NCBI GenBank assembly: GCA_034007245.1
Contig: JAVERH010000003.1
Location: 1-41,015, forward strand
Length of the DNA: 41,015 nucleotides
Source of the DNA: Anaerosoma sp034007245
Lineage (GTDB): Bacteria > Actinomycetota > Coriobacteriia > Anaerosomatales > Anaerosomataceae
Reading direction: 5' to 3'
Shown piece by piece: positions 1 through 7,168 of this stretch (positions are counted from its first letter, which is position 1; each line of letters begins with the position of its first letter). Both the position numbers and the translations under genes were made by a program. A model generated the notes under the pieces. It was given only the letters and a program-made list of their open reading frames with translations. It had not been told where the DNA came from and made no database searches.

Positions 1-408
1 CGGCTGCGAGCCCATGCTCACACGACGCGTCGAGGATTCCATCACATTGTCCGGAAGTTCAAGCGTCTTGAGCAGCTCGTTGATTGCGCTTTCCGCCGTG
101 TCCATATCTGTCGAGTAGCCGAACTCGGCGACGACCACAGAGACCGAGTCACTCGAGCTGGACTGCACCGTCTTCAGGCCATCGACTCCATCGATCGCCC
201 GCTCGATAGGTTGCGTCACCTTGTCGTGCACGTCTGCGGGCGCAGCACCGGGGTACGGTGTCACGATCGCGACGATGGGGATGGAGATGTCGGGCATCGT
301 CTCCTTCTTGAGCTGGGTCGACGAGTAGACACCTCCGACGACGACCATGACGATCGCGATGATGATGACGACCGAGTTCTTGAGGCTGAAGCGGGTGATG
401 CGGTCCAT
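1..408 (-). CDS. RND (HAE1-type) multidrug efflux transporter, N-terminal fragment
   Basis: The frame opens with ATG at 408 and runs leftward off the window, so only the first 136 residues are present. The start is preceded by GAAAGGAACC, a good ribosome binding site. The N-terminus (MDRITRFSLKNSVV), a first transmembrane segment at about residues 12-28, and the following stretch with METMPDIS-like and TPYPGAAPADV-like text match the start of the HAE1 branch of RND pumps (AcrB/SwrC type). These pumps expel drugs, lipids or surfactants across the membrane using the proton gradient. The gene lies 61 nt downstream of the MarR gene on the same strand, so it is probably the regulated target in a marR-RND operon. 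The family call is firm; the substrate is unknown. Confidence 0.88.
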   Translation of the reverse strand, partial: MDRITRFSLKNSVVIIIAIVMVVVGGVYSSTQLKKETMPDISIPIVAIVTPYPGAAPADVHDKVTQPIERAIDGVDGLKTVQSSSSDSVSVVVAEFGYSTDMDTAESAINELLKTLELPDNVMESSTRRVSMGSQP

Positions 409-469
409 GTGGTTCCTTTCGCGTGGATGCATCTCGCGATGGCATGCCGTCGGCGGGAGGGTAAGCGAG

Positions 470-946
470 TCACTCGTTCTGTGCGGTCACCGTCTCGATG
501 AGCGTCGTATTGATTCGGACGAAGGTCCGAAGATCCTCCAGGGTGAGGGCTGATGTGTAGAGTTGCATCATCTTGCGGCGGCCGTCTTTCGTCCGCTTCA
601 GGCAGCGAGCGCCCTCATCGGTCAGGGCGACTTGAACGACGCGTCGATCATCGGCGTCGTGTTCGCGCGTGATGTACCCTTTTTCTTCCAGGCCCTGCAG
701 TGCCATCGACACTGCAGGACTCTTCATGCCCAGGCGCTCTGCGATCTCTGACACCCGCATAGGCATGTTTTCTTCGAGTGCACTCAAGAACATGTAGTGG
801 GGTGGCGCAAGTTCGGTGCCATGATCAGCGGTACCATGCCGGGCCGTCATCAGACGGGCCATTCGCATGACGGTGGCATCGAGCTCATCGAGCAGCGTGC
901 CGACCTCGTCGCAAGGCGCGATAGGTTCATCAGATGAATTATTCAT
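470..946 (-). CDS. MarR family transcriptional regulator
   Basis: This encodes a 158-aa winged-helix regulator of the MarR family, which binds DNA as a dimer and is usually released by small phenolic or drug-like ligands. The recognition helix region reads SEIAERLGMKSPAVSMALQG, followed by the wing (YITREHDADDRRVVQVALTDEG), which is the classic MarR signature. I place the start at ATG 946 rather than at the upstream in-frame codon at 1024. A good promoter (minus 35 at 977-982, minus 10 at 954-959) ends 7 nt before this ATG, so the upstream codon would lie outside the transcript. The mRNA is then leaderless, and no ribosome binding site is seen. The downstream neighbour is an RND exporter in the same direction, so the likely job is control of that pump and of itself. 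Confidence 0.9.
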   Translation of the reverse strand: MNNSSDEPIAPCDEVGTLLDELDATVMRMARLMTARHGTADHGTELAPPHYMFLSALEENMPMRVSEIAERLGMKSPAVSMALQGLEEKGYITREHDADDRRVVQVALTDEGARCLKRTKDGRRKMMQLYTSALTLEDLRTFVRINTTLIETVTAQNE

Positions 947-982
947 GTGCTGAACTATATTCGGGGCTAAGTGAGGGCGCAA
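931..982 (-). promoter_or_regulatory. marR promoter with overlapping palindromic operator candidate
   Basis: On the minus strand there is TTGCGC (977-982), a 17-nt spacer, then TATAGT (954-959), which is a near-consensus sigma-70 promoter. Transcription would begin at or next to the ATG at 946. Across the start codon lies ATGAAT-T-ATTCAT (934-946), a perfect 6-bp inverted repeat with a 1-nt centre. It extends to 931-949 with one mismatch. The position over the transcription start fits MarR autorepression. The promoter is seen directly; the operator role is inferred. Confidence 0.6.
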
Positions 983-1084
983 GTGCGGATGTACGTCAAG
1001 CGACTCTTGTTTCAGTCCCGCCACTAGCGCATGTTCAGAGAGGGGCCTGGCTCGGCAGGGCGTAGCCGAGTGGGGCTTGCCCTG

Positions 1085-2359
1085 CTACCCCGGCTGCTTG
1101 GCGAGTCGCTTGCCGGCATCGGCGGTCAGTCGGAACTCGAACGCTTTGCCTCGTTTCTGCGGTTCCAGATATCCGGACTCCACCAGACGGATGAAGTCCT
1201 GCCGTGCGGTCTCGTAGCCCAACCCGCGCGTCCGGGCATGATGCTTGATGGTGAACGCCGTATCCGGCGTATGAAACGCTCGATCGAGGATGAGCGCCTG
1301 GCGATGGTTGATGTCCAGTCGTCTAAAACGATCCGTGACCTCCTGGTAGCGCTGGACTCTGTGCGTCAGCTCTTCCTCTCCGACCTGATTCGACCTCGCG
1401 ATTATGGTGAGTTGGTGGATGAAGAGTCGTGTGAGGTCTCCTTCGTTCTCGGCATCCTCCTCGAGTCGCCGTCCGGAGTCCAGGATGCCCCTGACCCGGT
1501 ATCCGTAGCGCAGGGCGAGCGCCATCGAAGCGAGTCGACTCACCAGGTAGTTGTATCGATCGAACGGGCCGACTCGGCGGATCCACCAAGCGAGTCCGAG
1601 CGTCTTGATGAGGGGATGCACGAACGGGACATCCTGACTCTCGGCGTATGCCTCCATCGCCTCGAGCTCAGCCACTATGCGACTAGCGGATGTCGGCGGC
1701 ACGGGGGCACTTTGGTCGAGAAGCAGGTCTGTCGTTCGCAGCACTCCTGCGTCGGGATCGTCCTCGCAAAGGAGGCTGTGGATGCCCATGATGAACTCGG
1801 GACTGAGCCGGTCAGGTCCCTTCCGGGGAAGGGAGCGCATGGCTCCGTAGAAGCGTGTGGCGATGGTTGCCGCTTCAGAGATGGGGTTCACATCATCGTA
1901 GAGCGCGGCGATGACCTCGGCTCTGACCTGTGCGATGTGAGCTGCCGAGGGGGTGCCGACGGAGGTCTTGTCGATGCCGATCAGGACAGCTTCCTCAGCA
2001 AGCTGGCGGTCGCGCATGATCCATCGCTCATCAGGAGGGAGGTCGGTCTTACGAAACGCACTGCGTGCTGGAGCGGTGTCGATCCGATAGAGTGCCTCCA
2101 TGAGTTGGGCCGTGGGGCTCACCCGGACCTGGAAGTCGCCCCAGGCGCTCTCCAGGACTAGCAGGCCGGTCGAGTGGCGGATGGCCGATATGAGACGCCA
2201 CACGGATTCACGCGGTACGCCCACGCCGAATCTGAGTGATTCGAACCCATCGCGCTCGTAATAGTCGGTGTTCGCCGCCGTGAAGAGGCGGTCGAGCCTA
2301 CCGGACTCAAGGGCCTCGAACACTTTCTCGGCCTCAGTGAATTCCAATTCAGGGGGCAC
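1085..2359 (-). CDS. Fic-fold protein with a destroyed catalytic motif and C-terminal winged helix
   Basis: The 424-aa product has the layout of a Fic/DOC protein. An N-terminal helical region is followed by a segment resembling the pre-motif helices (LSPEFIMGIHSLL, residues 185-197), the VLRTTD strand region at 206-211 corresponding to the usual G-x-[FY]-R-T, HPLIKTLGLAWWIRRV at 248-263, and then the place where HPFx[DE]GN[GK]R should be. That place reads GPFDRYNYL (264-272), so the catalytic His, the acidic residue and the terminal Arg are all gone. The last ~80 residues look like a winged helix (TARQDFIRLVESGYLEPQKR). AMPylation activity is therefore unlikely, and a DNA-binding or scaffold role is more plausible. 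The start is GTG at 2359 with AGGTGGG just upstream. The call rests on motif reading and no close homologue is recalled. Confidence 0.6.
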   Translation of the reverse strand: MPPELEFTEAEKVFEALESGRLDRLFTAANTDYYERDGFESLRFGVGVPRESVWRLISAIRHSTGLLVLESAWGDFQVRVSPTAQLMEALYRIDTAPARSAFRKTDLPPDERWIMRDRQLAEEAVLIGIDKTSVGTPSAAHIAQVRAEVIAALYDDVNPISEAATIATRFYGAMRSLPRKGPDRLSPEFIMGIHSLLCEDDPDAGVLRTTDLLLDQSAPVPPTSASRIVAELEAMEAYAESQDVPFVHPLIKTLGLAWWIRRVGPFDRYNYLVSRLASMALALRYGYRVRGILDSGRRLEEDAENEGDLTRLFIHQLTIIARSNQVGEEELTHRVQRYQEVTDRFRRLDINHRQALILDRAFHTPDTAFTIKHHARTRGLGYETARQDFIRLVESGYLEPQKRGKAFEFRLTADAGKRLAKQPG

Positions 2360-2408
2360 TTCCCACCTGCTCTCATCGAATTCAGTAGCAGCAAGTCATC
2401 CAGGCCAG

Positions 2409-2414
2409 ATTATA
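2409..2414 (-). promoter_or_regulatory. minus 10 hexamer for the Fic-like gene
   Basis: A perfect TATAAT lies on the minus strand 50 nt upstream of the GTG start at 2359. No convincing minus 35 is found at 17-18 nt. The promoter is therefore probable but may need an activator. The inverted repeats at 2421-2497 lie just upstream and are candidates for such control. Confidence 0.4.
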
Positions 2415-2619
2415 CCGCGACTGCCTATCGGTCCCGGCTCTCTTCTCAGTAGCAGATACCCAAAAGACAGCGATAGGTATGAAAGTGGGTATAGGCAGCC
2501 ATTGGCAATAAGCAGTGGCTTTTGAACCCACCATATGACCAGATTAGGAGCTTATGGGAACACGTAAGATACCTGGTAAAGAGATATGGTACGGCACGAA
2601 ATATCAGACATAACACAAG

Positions 2620-2650
2620 TTGCTACCCGAAATGCCTTGACGGGTAGCAA
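2620..2650. repeat. Perfect 10-bp inverted repeat upstream of the redox operon
   Basis: TTGCTACCCG (2620-2629) and CGGGTAGCAA (2641-2650) are exact reverse complements around an 11-nt centre. No T-tract follows on either strand, so it is not an ordinary terminator. It sits 72 nt before the first start codon of the operon, where either a DNA operator or an mRNA leader stem is possible. Confidence 0.6.
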
Positions 2651-2721
2651 ACACCCTGCTTTGCTTGAAATAAGACAAGTGACCCATTAGGAGTCACACG
2701 TCCAGGGAAAGGGGTGTGTAG

Positions 2722-3510
2722 ATGCAGCGAGAGCTTCTGTTCGACTCGGCGACGTGGCTCGTGTGGCTGGCGCCGCTGCTCGGCGTGCTGGCGGCAGGGC
2801 TCACCACACGCAAGGATCCAGTCGTGAAGGGTGACCGCGTGCTCCGGCATGACCGCGCGGCCATCATCGAACATTGGACGCATGGGATCGGTACGACGGT
2901 GCTGCTCGTGAGCGGTATCGCACTAGGAGTTTGGTTTCTGCCCGCGCTCGTCGGGAGCGGCGATCCGGTCTGGACCATGATGGACGTGCACTTCGGGGCA
3001 GTGCTCGTGTTCCTGTTCGGTACCTTCTATTACGGTACCAACACGCTTCTGGCGACGAAGCGCTTCAGGGAGCACCTGCCTACCAAAGACGCTGTCGAGT
3101 ACACCAAGCGTCACTACGGACTGCTTCTCGGCTTCAAGAAGTTCACGATGCCGCCGGAGCGTAAGTACTTCGAGTCCGAGAAGATGGCCTACATCCTCGC
3201 GCTGGCATCCACCGTCACCATCATCATCACGGGTCTGCTCAAAGTCGCGGCACACGTGATGGACATTCCCGCAGGCGTGATGGCGATCGTGACTCCGGCA
3301 CACGACGTCGCCACCGTGGCGATGCTCGCGTTCTTCCTCGCACACGTCTTCTTCGCAGCGGTGCTGCCCATGAGCTGGCCGGTCCTGCGTTCCATGTTCA
3401 CCGGCTACGTGGACCTGGAGTACGCCAAGCACGAGCACGCCGGGTGGCTGGCTCAGCTCGGCTATGAGGACGCGAGAACCGAAGCGGCAGTGGATGAGAC
3501 CGCCGCCTAG
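2722..3510 (+). CDS. Membrane cytochrome b subunit (FdnI/YdhU-like) of an oxidoreductase
   Basis: This 262-aa protein has about five hydrophobic segments (near 10-27, 57-76, 88-108, 155-177 and 190-216) and well-placed histidines for two b hemes. These include H51 and H54 in EHWTHG before a helix, H90 in MMDVHFGAVL, and H194 and H208 in TPAHDVATVAMLAFFLAHVF. The pattern is that of the gamma subunit of formate dehydrogenase and related cytochrome b subunits, which pass electrons to or from the quinone pool. It is the first gene of a four-gene operon with an Fe-S protein 29 nt downstream and an AOR-family catalytic protein. It would anchor the complex in the membrane. The start is ATG with AGGGAAAGGGG upstream. 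Confidence 0.85.
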   Translation: MQRELLFDSATWLVWLAPLLGVLAAGLTTRKDPVVKGDRVLRHDRAAIIEHWTHGIGTTVLLVSGIALGVWFLPALVGSGDPVWTMMDVHFGAVLVFLFGTFYYGTNTLLATKRFREHLPTKDAVEYTKRHYGLLLGFKKFTMPPERKYFESEKMAYILALASTVTIIITGLLKVAAHVMDIPAGVMAIVTPAHDVATVAMLAFFLAHVFFAAVLPMSWPVLRSMFTGYVDLEYAKHEHAGWLAQLGYEDARTEAAVDETAA

Positions 3511-3539
3511 GGGCGCGCACGAGAAACCCGAAAGGAAAC

Positions 3540-4298
3540 ATGATGGTTGATAAGGACACAAGCTCTGCAGGGGAGATCGTTCCTGCTGAGAAGACGGGCA
3601 CTATCTCACGCCGCCAGTTCTTCACCGGCGTGGGCGGCCTGGGCGTAGGCATCGTTTTGGGAGGAACGCTCTTCAACGGTTTGCTGCTTCCGGACGAGGT
3701 CATCGCGATCCCGGCATCCCAGGGCTACTTGCTGGTGGACTCCAAGAAGTGCCAGGGCTGCAACACCTGCATGATGGCTTGCTCGCTCACGCACCACGGG
3801 GTGCAGAGCCTCTCGCTGTCTCGCATACAGGTGATCCAGGACCCGTTCGCTAAGTTCCCTGATGATAAGTACATCGCACAGTGCCGCCAGTGCGCGGATC
3901 CCAAGTGTGTGACGGCATGTCCCACAGGTGCGATGCATGTGGACACAGAGACCGGCGTCAGGACCGTGGACGTCGCGAAGTGCATCGGTTGCCAGGAGTG
4001 CGTCTACGCATGCGAGTTCAACGTGAGTCGCGCCGGTTGGAACTTCGAGGAGAAGCACGCGCAGAAGTGCGACCTGTGTTTGAACACCCCGTTCATGGAT
4101 GCCGAGGGAGGCCCCGGCGGCCAGCAGGCGTGCGTAGCTGCGTGCCCCACGGGCGCTATCAGCTTTGTGAGTGAGATTCCGGTGCAGTCCGATGCGGGCT
4201 ATGAGGTCAACCTGCGTGATGAAGGATGGGCCGCTCTTGGATATCCCATCGACGATGAAGGCAAGGTCAGCCCCGCCGAAGCCGCGTTGGCCGAGTAA
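3540..4298 (+). CDS. Tat-targeted ferredoxin-like subunit with four [4Fe-4S] clusters
   Basis: The 252-aa protein starts with a twin-arginine signal (SRRQFF, Arg24-Arg25) followed by a hydrophobic stretch at 31-50, so it is probably exported folded or held as a membrane-tethered subunit. Sixteen cysteines form four cluster sites: 71/74/77/81, 115/118/123/127, 148/151/154/158 and 177/180/198/202, in the spacing used by NrfC/HybA/DmsB-like electron-transfer subunits. It would relay electrons between the AOR-family protein and cytochrome b. The start is ATG 3540 (a second ATG follows at once) with GAAAGGAAAC upstream. The order cytochrome b, Fe-S, AOR recalls the E. coli ydh cluster, known to me from memory. 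Confidence 0.9.
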   Translation: MMVDKDTSSAGEIVPAEKTGTISRRQFFTGVGGLGVGIVLGGTLFNGLLLPDEVIAIPASQGYLLVDSKKCQGCNTCMMACSLTHHGVQSLSLSRIQVIQDPFAKFPDDKYIAQCRQCADPKCVTACPTGAMHVDTETGVRTVDVAKCIGCQECVYACEFNVSRAGWNFEEKHAQKCDLCLNTPFMDAEGGPGGQQACVAACPTGAISFVSEIPVQSDAGYEVNLRDEGWAALGYPIDDEGKVSPAEAALAE

Positions 4299-4354
4299 AA
4301 GGTCACGCGAACGCGCATACAGCGACCCCAAGTGACTGACCAGGAGGTAGTGAA

Positions 4355-6433
4355 ATGGCAACAGGTGGATATGTCGGTAAGATCCTGAGACTGGATCTCA
4401 CCGCTCGCACATCCTCGGTCATAGAGACCGAGAAGTACGTCCAGTGGGGTGGCGGCCATGGTATTGGCTCGGCCATCTTCTGGGAGCTTTGCACTGACAA
4501 GACGGTCACAGGTCGTGACCCCAAGAACGTTGTCACGCTCATGACCTCGCCGCTCTCCGGCACGATGGCTCCTTCGGCATCGGGTCGTGTGGAGATCCAG
4601 GGAATCGGTACTGCCGGTTATCCGATCAACTGGTTCACCCGGTCCAACTTCGGCGGCCGTTTTGGCGGCCAGCTCAAGTACGCCGGCTGGGACGGCATCG
4701 TCTTGGAGGGAAAGGCCGACTCTCCCATATGGATCGACATCATCAATGACAAAGCCGTCTTCCGCGACGCGAAAGATCTTTGGGGTAAGGACACCCAGGA
4801 AACGCAGCAGCTGATCTGGGAGCTCAAGGAGAATGAAGAGCACGGCTGGACCGAGATAGGCAAGACGCGTGACTCCGGTCGCACGACGCAGAAGCCTGCC
4901 GTCATCACCATCGGCCCCGCCGGTGAGAATCAGTCCGCTCTGGGTTGTCTGGTGCACGACGCCGGCAATGCCGCCGGTCAGGGTGGCTTCGGTGCCGTGT
5001 TCGGCTCCAAGAACCTCAAGGCTATCAGTGTGGTAGGCACCGGCTCGATCGAGATAGCTGATCCGGCAGGTCTGTTCAACGCACGCATCTGGGCCAAGGA
5101 TGAGTATGCGGCTGCACCCGGCCAGCAGGTCGAGCCCAATGGCCCCACCTTCGGAGTGGATCCGGCTCCGGTCTTCCTTTATGCAAAGAACCCTGACGGC
5201 CCCATGGGCCCGCAGGCGTGCCAGGGATGCATCAACGGCTGTCGCGCTCGCTTCGAAACAGGAATCGCAAACGAGTCGAGCTGTCAGGAGACGTCGATGT
5301 ATAAGGCATTCGACGTCCTGGCGCATGGTGAGGGAACCGACGCGTCATACATAGCCACCGATCTGGTGCAGAAGATGGGCGTCAACTCCTACGAACTCAT
5401 GCAGGGTATGGGATACCTTTACGCGCTCAGCAAGATGGGTGTATTGGGCAAGGGCCTTGAGATCGACACGGATATCGATATGTCGCGTATAGGAGAGGCT
5501 GACTTTGTGATCGACCTGGTCGACAAGATCTCCAACCGCGAGGACATCGGCGAGGATCTGGCCGACGGTTTCGTGCGCGCCGCCGAGAAGTGGGGTCGTC
5601 TCGAGAAGGACTACGCCGCCGGCATCCTGGACTTCCCGTACTGGGGTTATGCGAACCATGGCTACGATCCCCGTGCAGAGCTCGAGTGGGGTTATAGCTC
5701 CATCATGGGCGATCGTGACATGAACGAGCATGGCTTTAACGCGAACTTCTGGAGCGTCATCAAGCACATGATGGCAGGCATGGAGATGCCTGTCTCGGCT
5801 GAAGAGTATGCCAAGATCACGACGTCGAAGATGGTGCCGTACCAGGACGATATGTCGATGGTGGATTACAGCACCGAGAACATGTACTCGGAGTCGTTTG
5901 CCAAGCTGGTCGTGTGGCAGCGCCACTACACCCGCTTCTGGAAGCAGAGTGCCCTCTATTGTGACTTCCGGTATCCGGACTTCACCAACTACAACCGTGA
6001 GGACAACGTAGGAATCACCGGTGACGGCGAGCCCAAGTTCTGGAACGTCATCACCGGCCAGGACATCACGTTCCTGGACGGTATCGAGTTGGGTCGCAAG
6101 ATCTGGAACCTGGACAACGCGATCTGGATCTTGCAGGGCAGGCACCGCGACATGGTGCAGTTCGCCTCCTACATCTACGACATCCCGCTGGAGAACAGCC
6201 TCGTCGGTCCTTACTACCCGATGGCAGGCAAGGTCGGCGACGAGTGGGCCTACATCAACACGCTGGGTCGCTCGATCGACCGTGACGGCTTTGAAGAGTG
6301 GAAGACGCACTTCTACAACCTTGAAGGTTGGGATGTGGCGTCCGGTTGGCCCACGCGCGAGACGCTCGAGGGTCTGGACCTGGCGTTTGTGGCGGACGCT
6401 CTGGCGGAAGCCGAGAAGCTCGGAGGTGTGTGA
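4355..6433 (+). CDS. AOR-family tungsten/molybdenum oxidoreductase, YdhV-like
   Basis: This 692-aa protein belongs to the aldehyde:ferredoxin oxidoreductase family, whose members bind W or Mo by two pyranopterins next to one [4Fe-4S] cluster. The cluster ligands are visible as C289, C292, C296 (CQGCINGC) and C536 (ALYCDF). N-terminal text such as GYVGKILRLDLT and SGRVEIQG, and a glycine-rich stretch with NFGGRFGGQLKYAGWDGIVLEG split across residues 88-120, is typical. Its length (about 80 aa above Pyrococcus AOR) and its C-terminal GWPTRETLEGL resemble E. coli YdhV. It carries no signal peptide of its own, while the partner ferredoxin has a Tat signal. The start is set by AGGAGGTAG upstream of ATG 4355. 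The substrate is unknown; an aldehyde/acid or hydroxy-acid couple is only a guess. Confidence 0.88.
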   Translation: MATGGYVGKILRLDLTARTSSVIETEKYVQWGGGHGIGSAIFWELCTDKTVTGRDPKNVVTLMTSPLSGTMAPSASGRVEIQGIGTAGYPINWFTRSNFGGRFGGQLKYAGWDGIVLEGKADSPIWIDIINDKAVFRDAKDLWGKDTQETQQLIWELKENEEHGWTEIGKTRDSGRTTQKPAVITIGPAGENQSALGCLVHDAGNAAGQGGFGAVFGSKNLKAISVVGTGSIEIADPAGLFNARIWAKDEYAAAPGQQVEPNGPTFGVDPAPVFLYAKNPDGPMGPQACQGCINGCRARFETGIANESSCQETSMYKAFDVLAHGEGTDASYIATDLVQKMGVNSYELMQGMGYLYALSKMGVLGKGLEIDTDIDMSRIGEADFVIDLVDKISNREDIGEDLADGFVRAAEKWGRLEKDYAAGILDFPYWGYANHGYDPRAELEWGYSSIMGDRDMNEHGFNANFWSVIKHMMAGMEMPVSAEEYAKITTSKMVPYQDDMSMVDYSTENMYSESFAKLVVWQRHYTRFWKQSALYCDFRYPDFTNYNREDNVGITGDGEPKFWNVITGQDITFLDGIELGRKIWNLDNAIWILQGRHRDMVQFASYIYDIPLENSLVGPYYPMAGKVGDEWAYINTLGRSIDRDGFEEWKTHFYNLEGWDVASGWPTRETLEGLDLAFVADALAEAEKLGGV

Positions 6434-6798
6434 TGGCTGAGTTCACAGAGATGACGGTAGAGGCAGCCGAGAAGCTACGCGCGGAGCAGCCGTATGAGCA
6501 CCGCATCCATGTGAGCCTGCTAGGCAAGCACGGCGGGTTCCAGCCGGTGCCGGTTCTCTCGGCGAGTGACTTCGTCAAGGTGACCACGGGGCTTAACCCG
6601 GTGTTCTCCGCCGAGGCGCTTGCGCGTTGGGTGACCGAGCGGCTTGGTGATGCTGAGTTGGGTGAGGCGATCTCTGCGGAGTGCGCCGATCTGGCGCTGT
6701 TCGCGCAGGCACCGGTGGCGTGTGCACTGGTGGCCGAACGACTTGCTCAGGCTGAGGAGGTGCTCGGCATCGCGGAGCCCGCGGTGGTCGAAGCGTAG
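6433..6798 (+). CDS. Unrecognised 121-aa protein of the AOR operon
   Basis: The start ATG shares one base with the TGA of the AOR gene (TGATG at 6431-6435) and has GGAGGTG upstream, so translation is coupled to it. The 121-aa product is acidic and helix-rich, with alanine-rich helices at about 55-115 and no signal peptide or membrane segment. There are two cysteines (SAEC and PVAC) but no known metal motif. I do not recognise a family. Because dedicated chaperones such as TorD or NarJ are encoded next to Tat-exported molybdoenzymes, an assembly or proofreading role is a reasonable inference. A small structural subunit is the alternative. Confidence 0.75.
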   Translation: MAEFTEMTVEAAEKLRAEQPYEHRIHVSLLGKHGGFQPVPVLSASDFVKVTTGLNPVFSAEALARWVTERLGDAELGEAISAECADLALFAQAPVACALVAERLAQAEEVLGIAEPAVVEA

Positions 6799-6810
6799 AC
6801 GTATCACACT

Positions 6811-6845
6811 GGGGTCGGACCGGTCGGTTCGGCGGGTCCGGCCCC
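6811..6845 (+). terminator. Hairpin after the AOR operon
   Basis: GGGGTCGGACC (6811-6821) pairs with GGTCCGGCCCC (6835-6845) through 11 base pairs including one G-U, with a 13-nt loop. It lies 12 nt after the stop codon at 6798. The following bases (GTTCATCC) hold few Ts, so termination strength is uncertain. Confidence 0.55.
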
Positions 6846-6990
6846 GTTCATCCTGTAGCGTCCGCAGTGCAGACCTTTGTCACGGCTGTCTTTTCCCTGC
6901 CGGTACGGCCCGCCAAGCTATCCGGTGCAACTTTGTGGGAGACCGTCGTATTCCCCCCCCCCTTACCGAAGGCTGCTGCGTGAGCGCATA

Positions 6991-7019
6991 GAGGGCCAGG
7001 TCGATCCGACCTGGCCCTC
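6991..7019 (+). terminator. Strong 13-bp hairpin
   Basis: GAGGGCCAGGTCG (6991-7003) is the exact complement of CGACCTGGCCCTC (7007-7019) with a 3-nt loop, followed by ATTTC. It is the stronger of the two hairpins after the AOR operon and may insulate the next gene. The T-tract is short. Confidence 0.65.
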
Positions 7020-7168
7020 ATTTCAATCCAAAGCGGGCGTCTGGCCCAAGCTACCGGAAGTGACTCGGAGCAGGCCGGATCCAGGGTCTGAGGAGCACAT
7101 CAGTAGGTTGTTCATCTTCTATGGGAACACTCTCTGTGACCGATACAGTCGAACAGGGATACCTCACG

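Larger units (their letters stand above)
2360..2721. other. Long AT-richer divergent regulatory region
   Basis: These 362 nt separate the Fic-like gene (left) from the redox operon (right) and hold no plausible gene. The base composition is visibly less GC-rich than the coding DNA around it. It contains dispersed inverted repeats: CCTATCG at 2424-2430 against CGATAGG at 2471-2477, and CTGCCTAT at 2421-2428 against ATAGGCAG at 2490-2497. It also holds a strong 10-bp stem at 2620-2650 and a ribosome binding site (AGGGAAAGGGG) before the ATG at 2722. No clear minus 35/minus 10 pair for the rightward operon stands out, which suggests activator-dependent control. Confidence 0.5.
6799..7168. other. 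Intergenic region between the AOR operon and the cyclase-like gene
   Basis: These 370 nt hold two hairpins (6811-6845 and 6991-7019) and a run of ten C residues at 6953-6962 lying between them. No credible gene is seen: the open frames here have no ribosome binding site and the composition of antisense shadows. I did not recognise a riboswitch. If the gene to the right starts at 7121 instead of 7169, the last 48 nt would be coding. Confidence 0.5.

Noticed and set aside
1031..2161. Long plus-strand open frame antisense to the Fic-like gene
   Set aside because: It is a high-GC shadow of the real gene. It has no family motifs, a composition rich in Arg/Asp/His without domain structure, and no ribosome binding site.
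2620..2650. Transcription terminator
   Set aside because: The stem is good but no T-tract follows on either strand, and no gene ends just before it. It is kept only as a repeat or operator candidate.
4199..6310. Long minus-strand open frames (4199-5326 and 5345-6310) opposite the AOR gene
   Set aside because: They mirror the third-codon GC bias of the AOR gene, and the translated text has no recognisable domain. The plus-strand reading is strongly supported by cluster cysteines.
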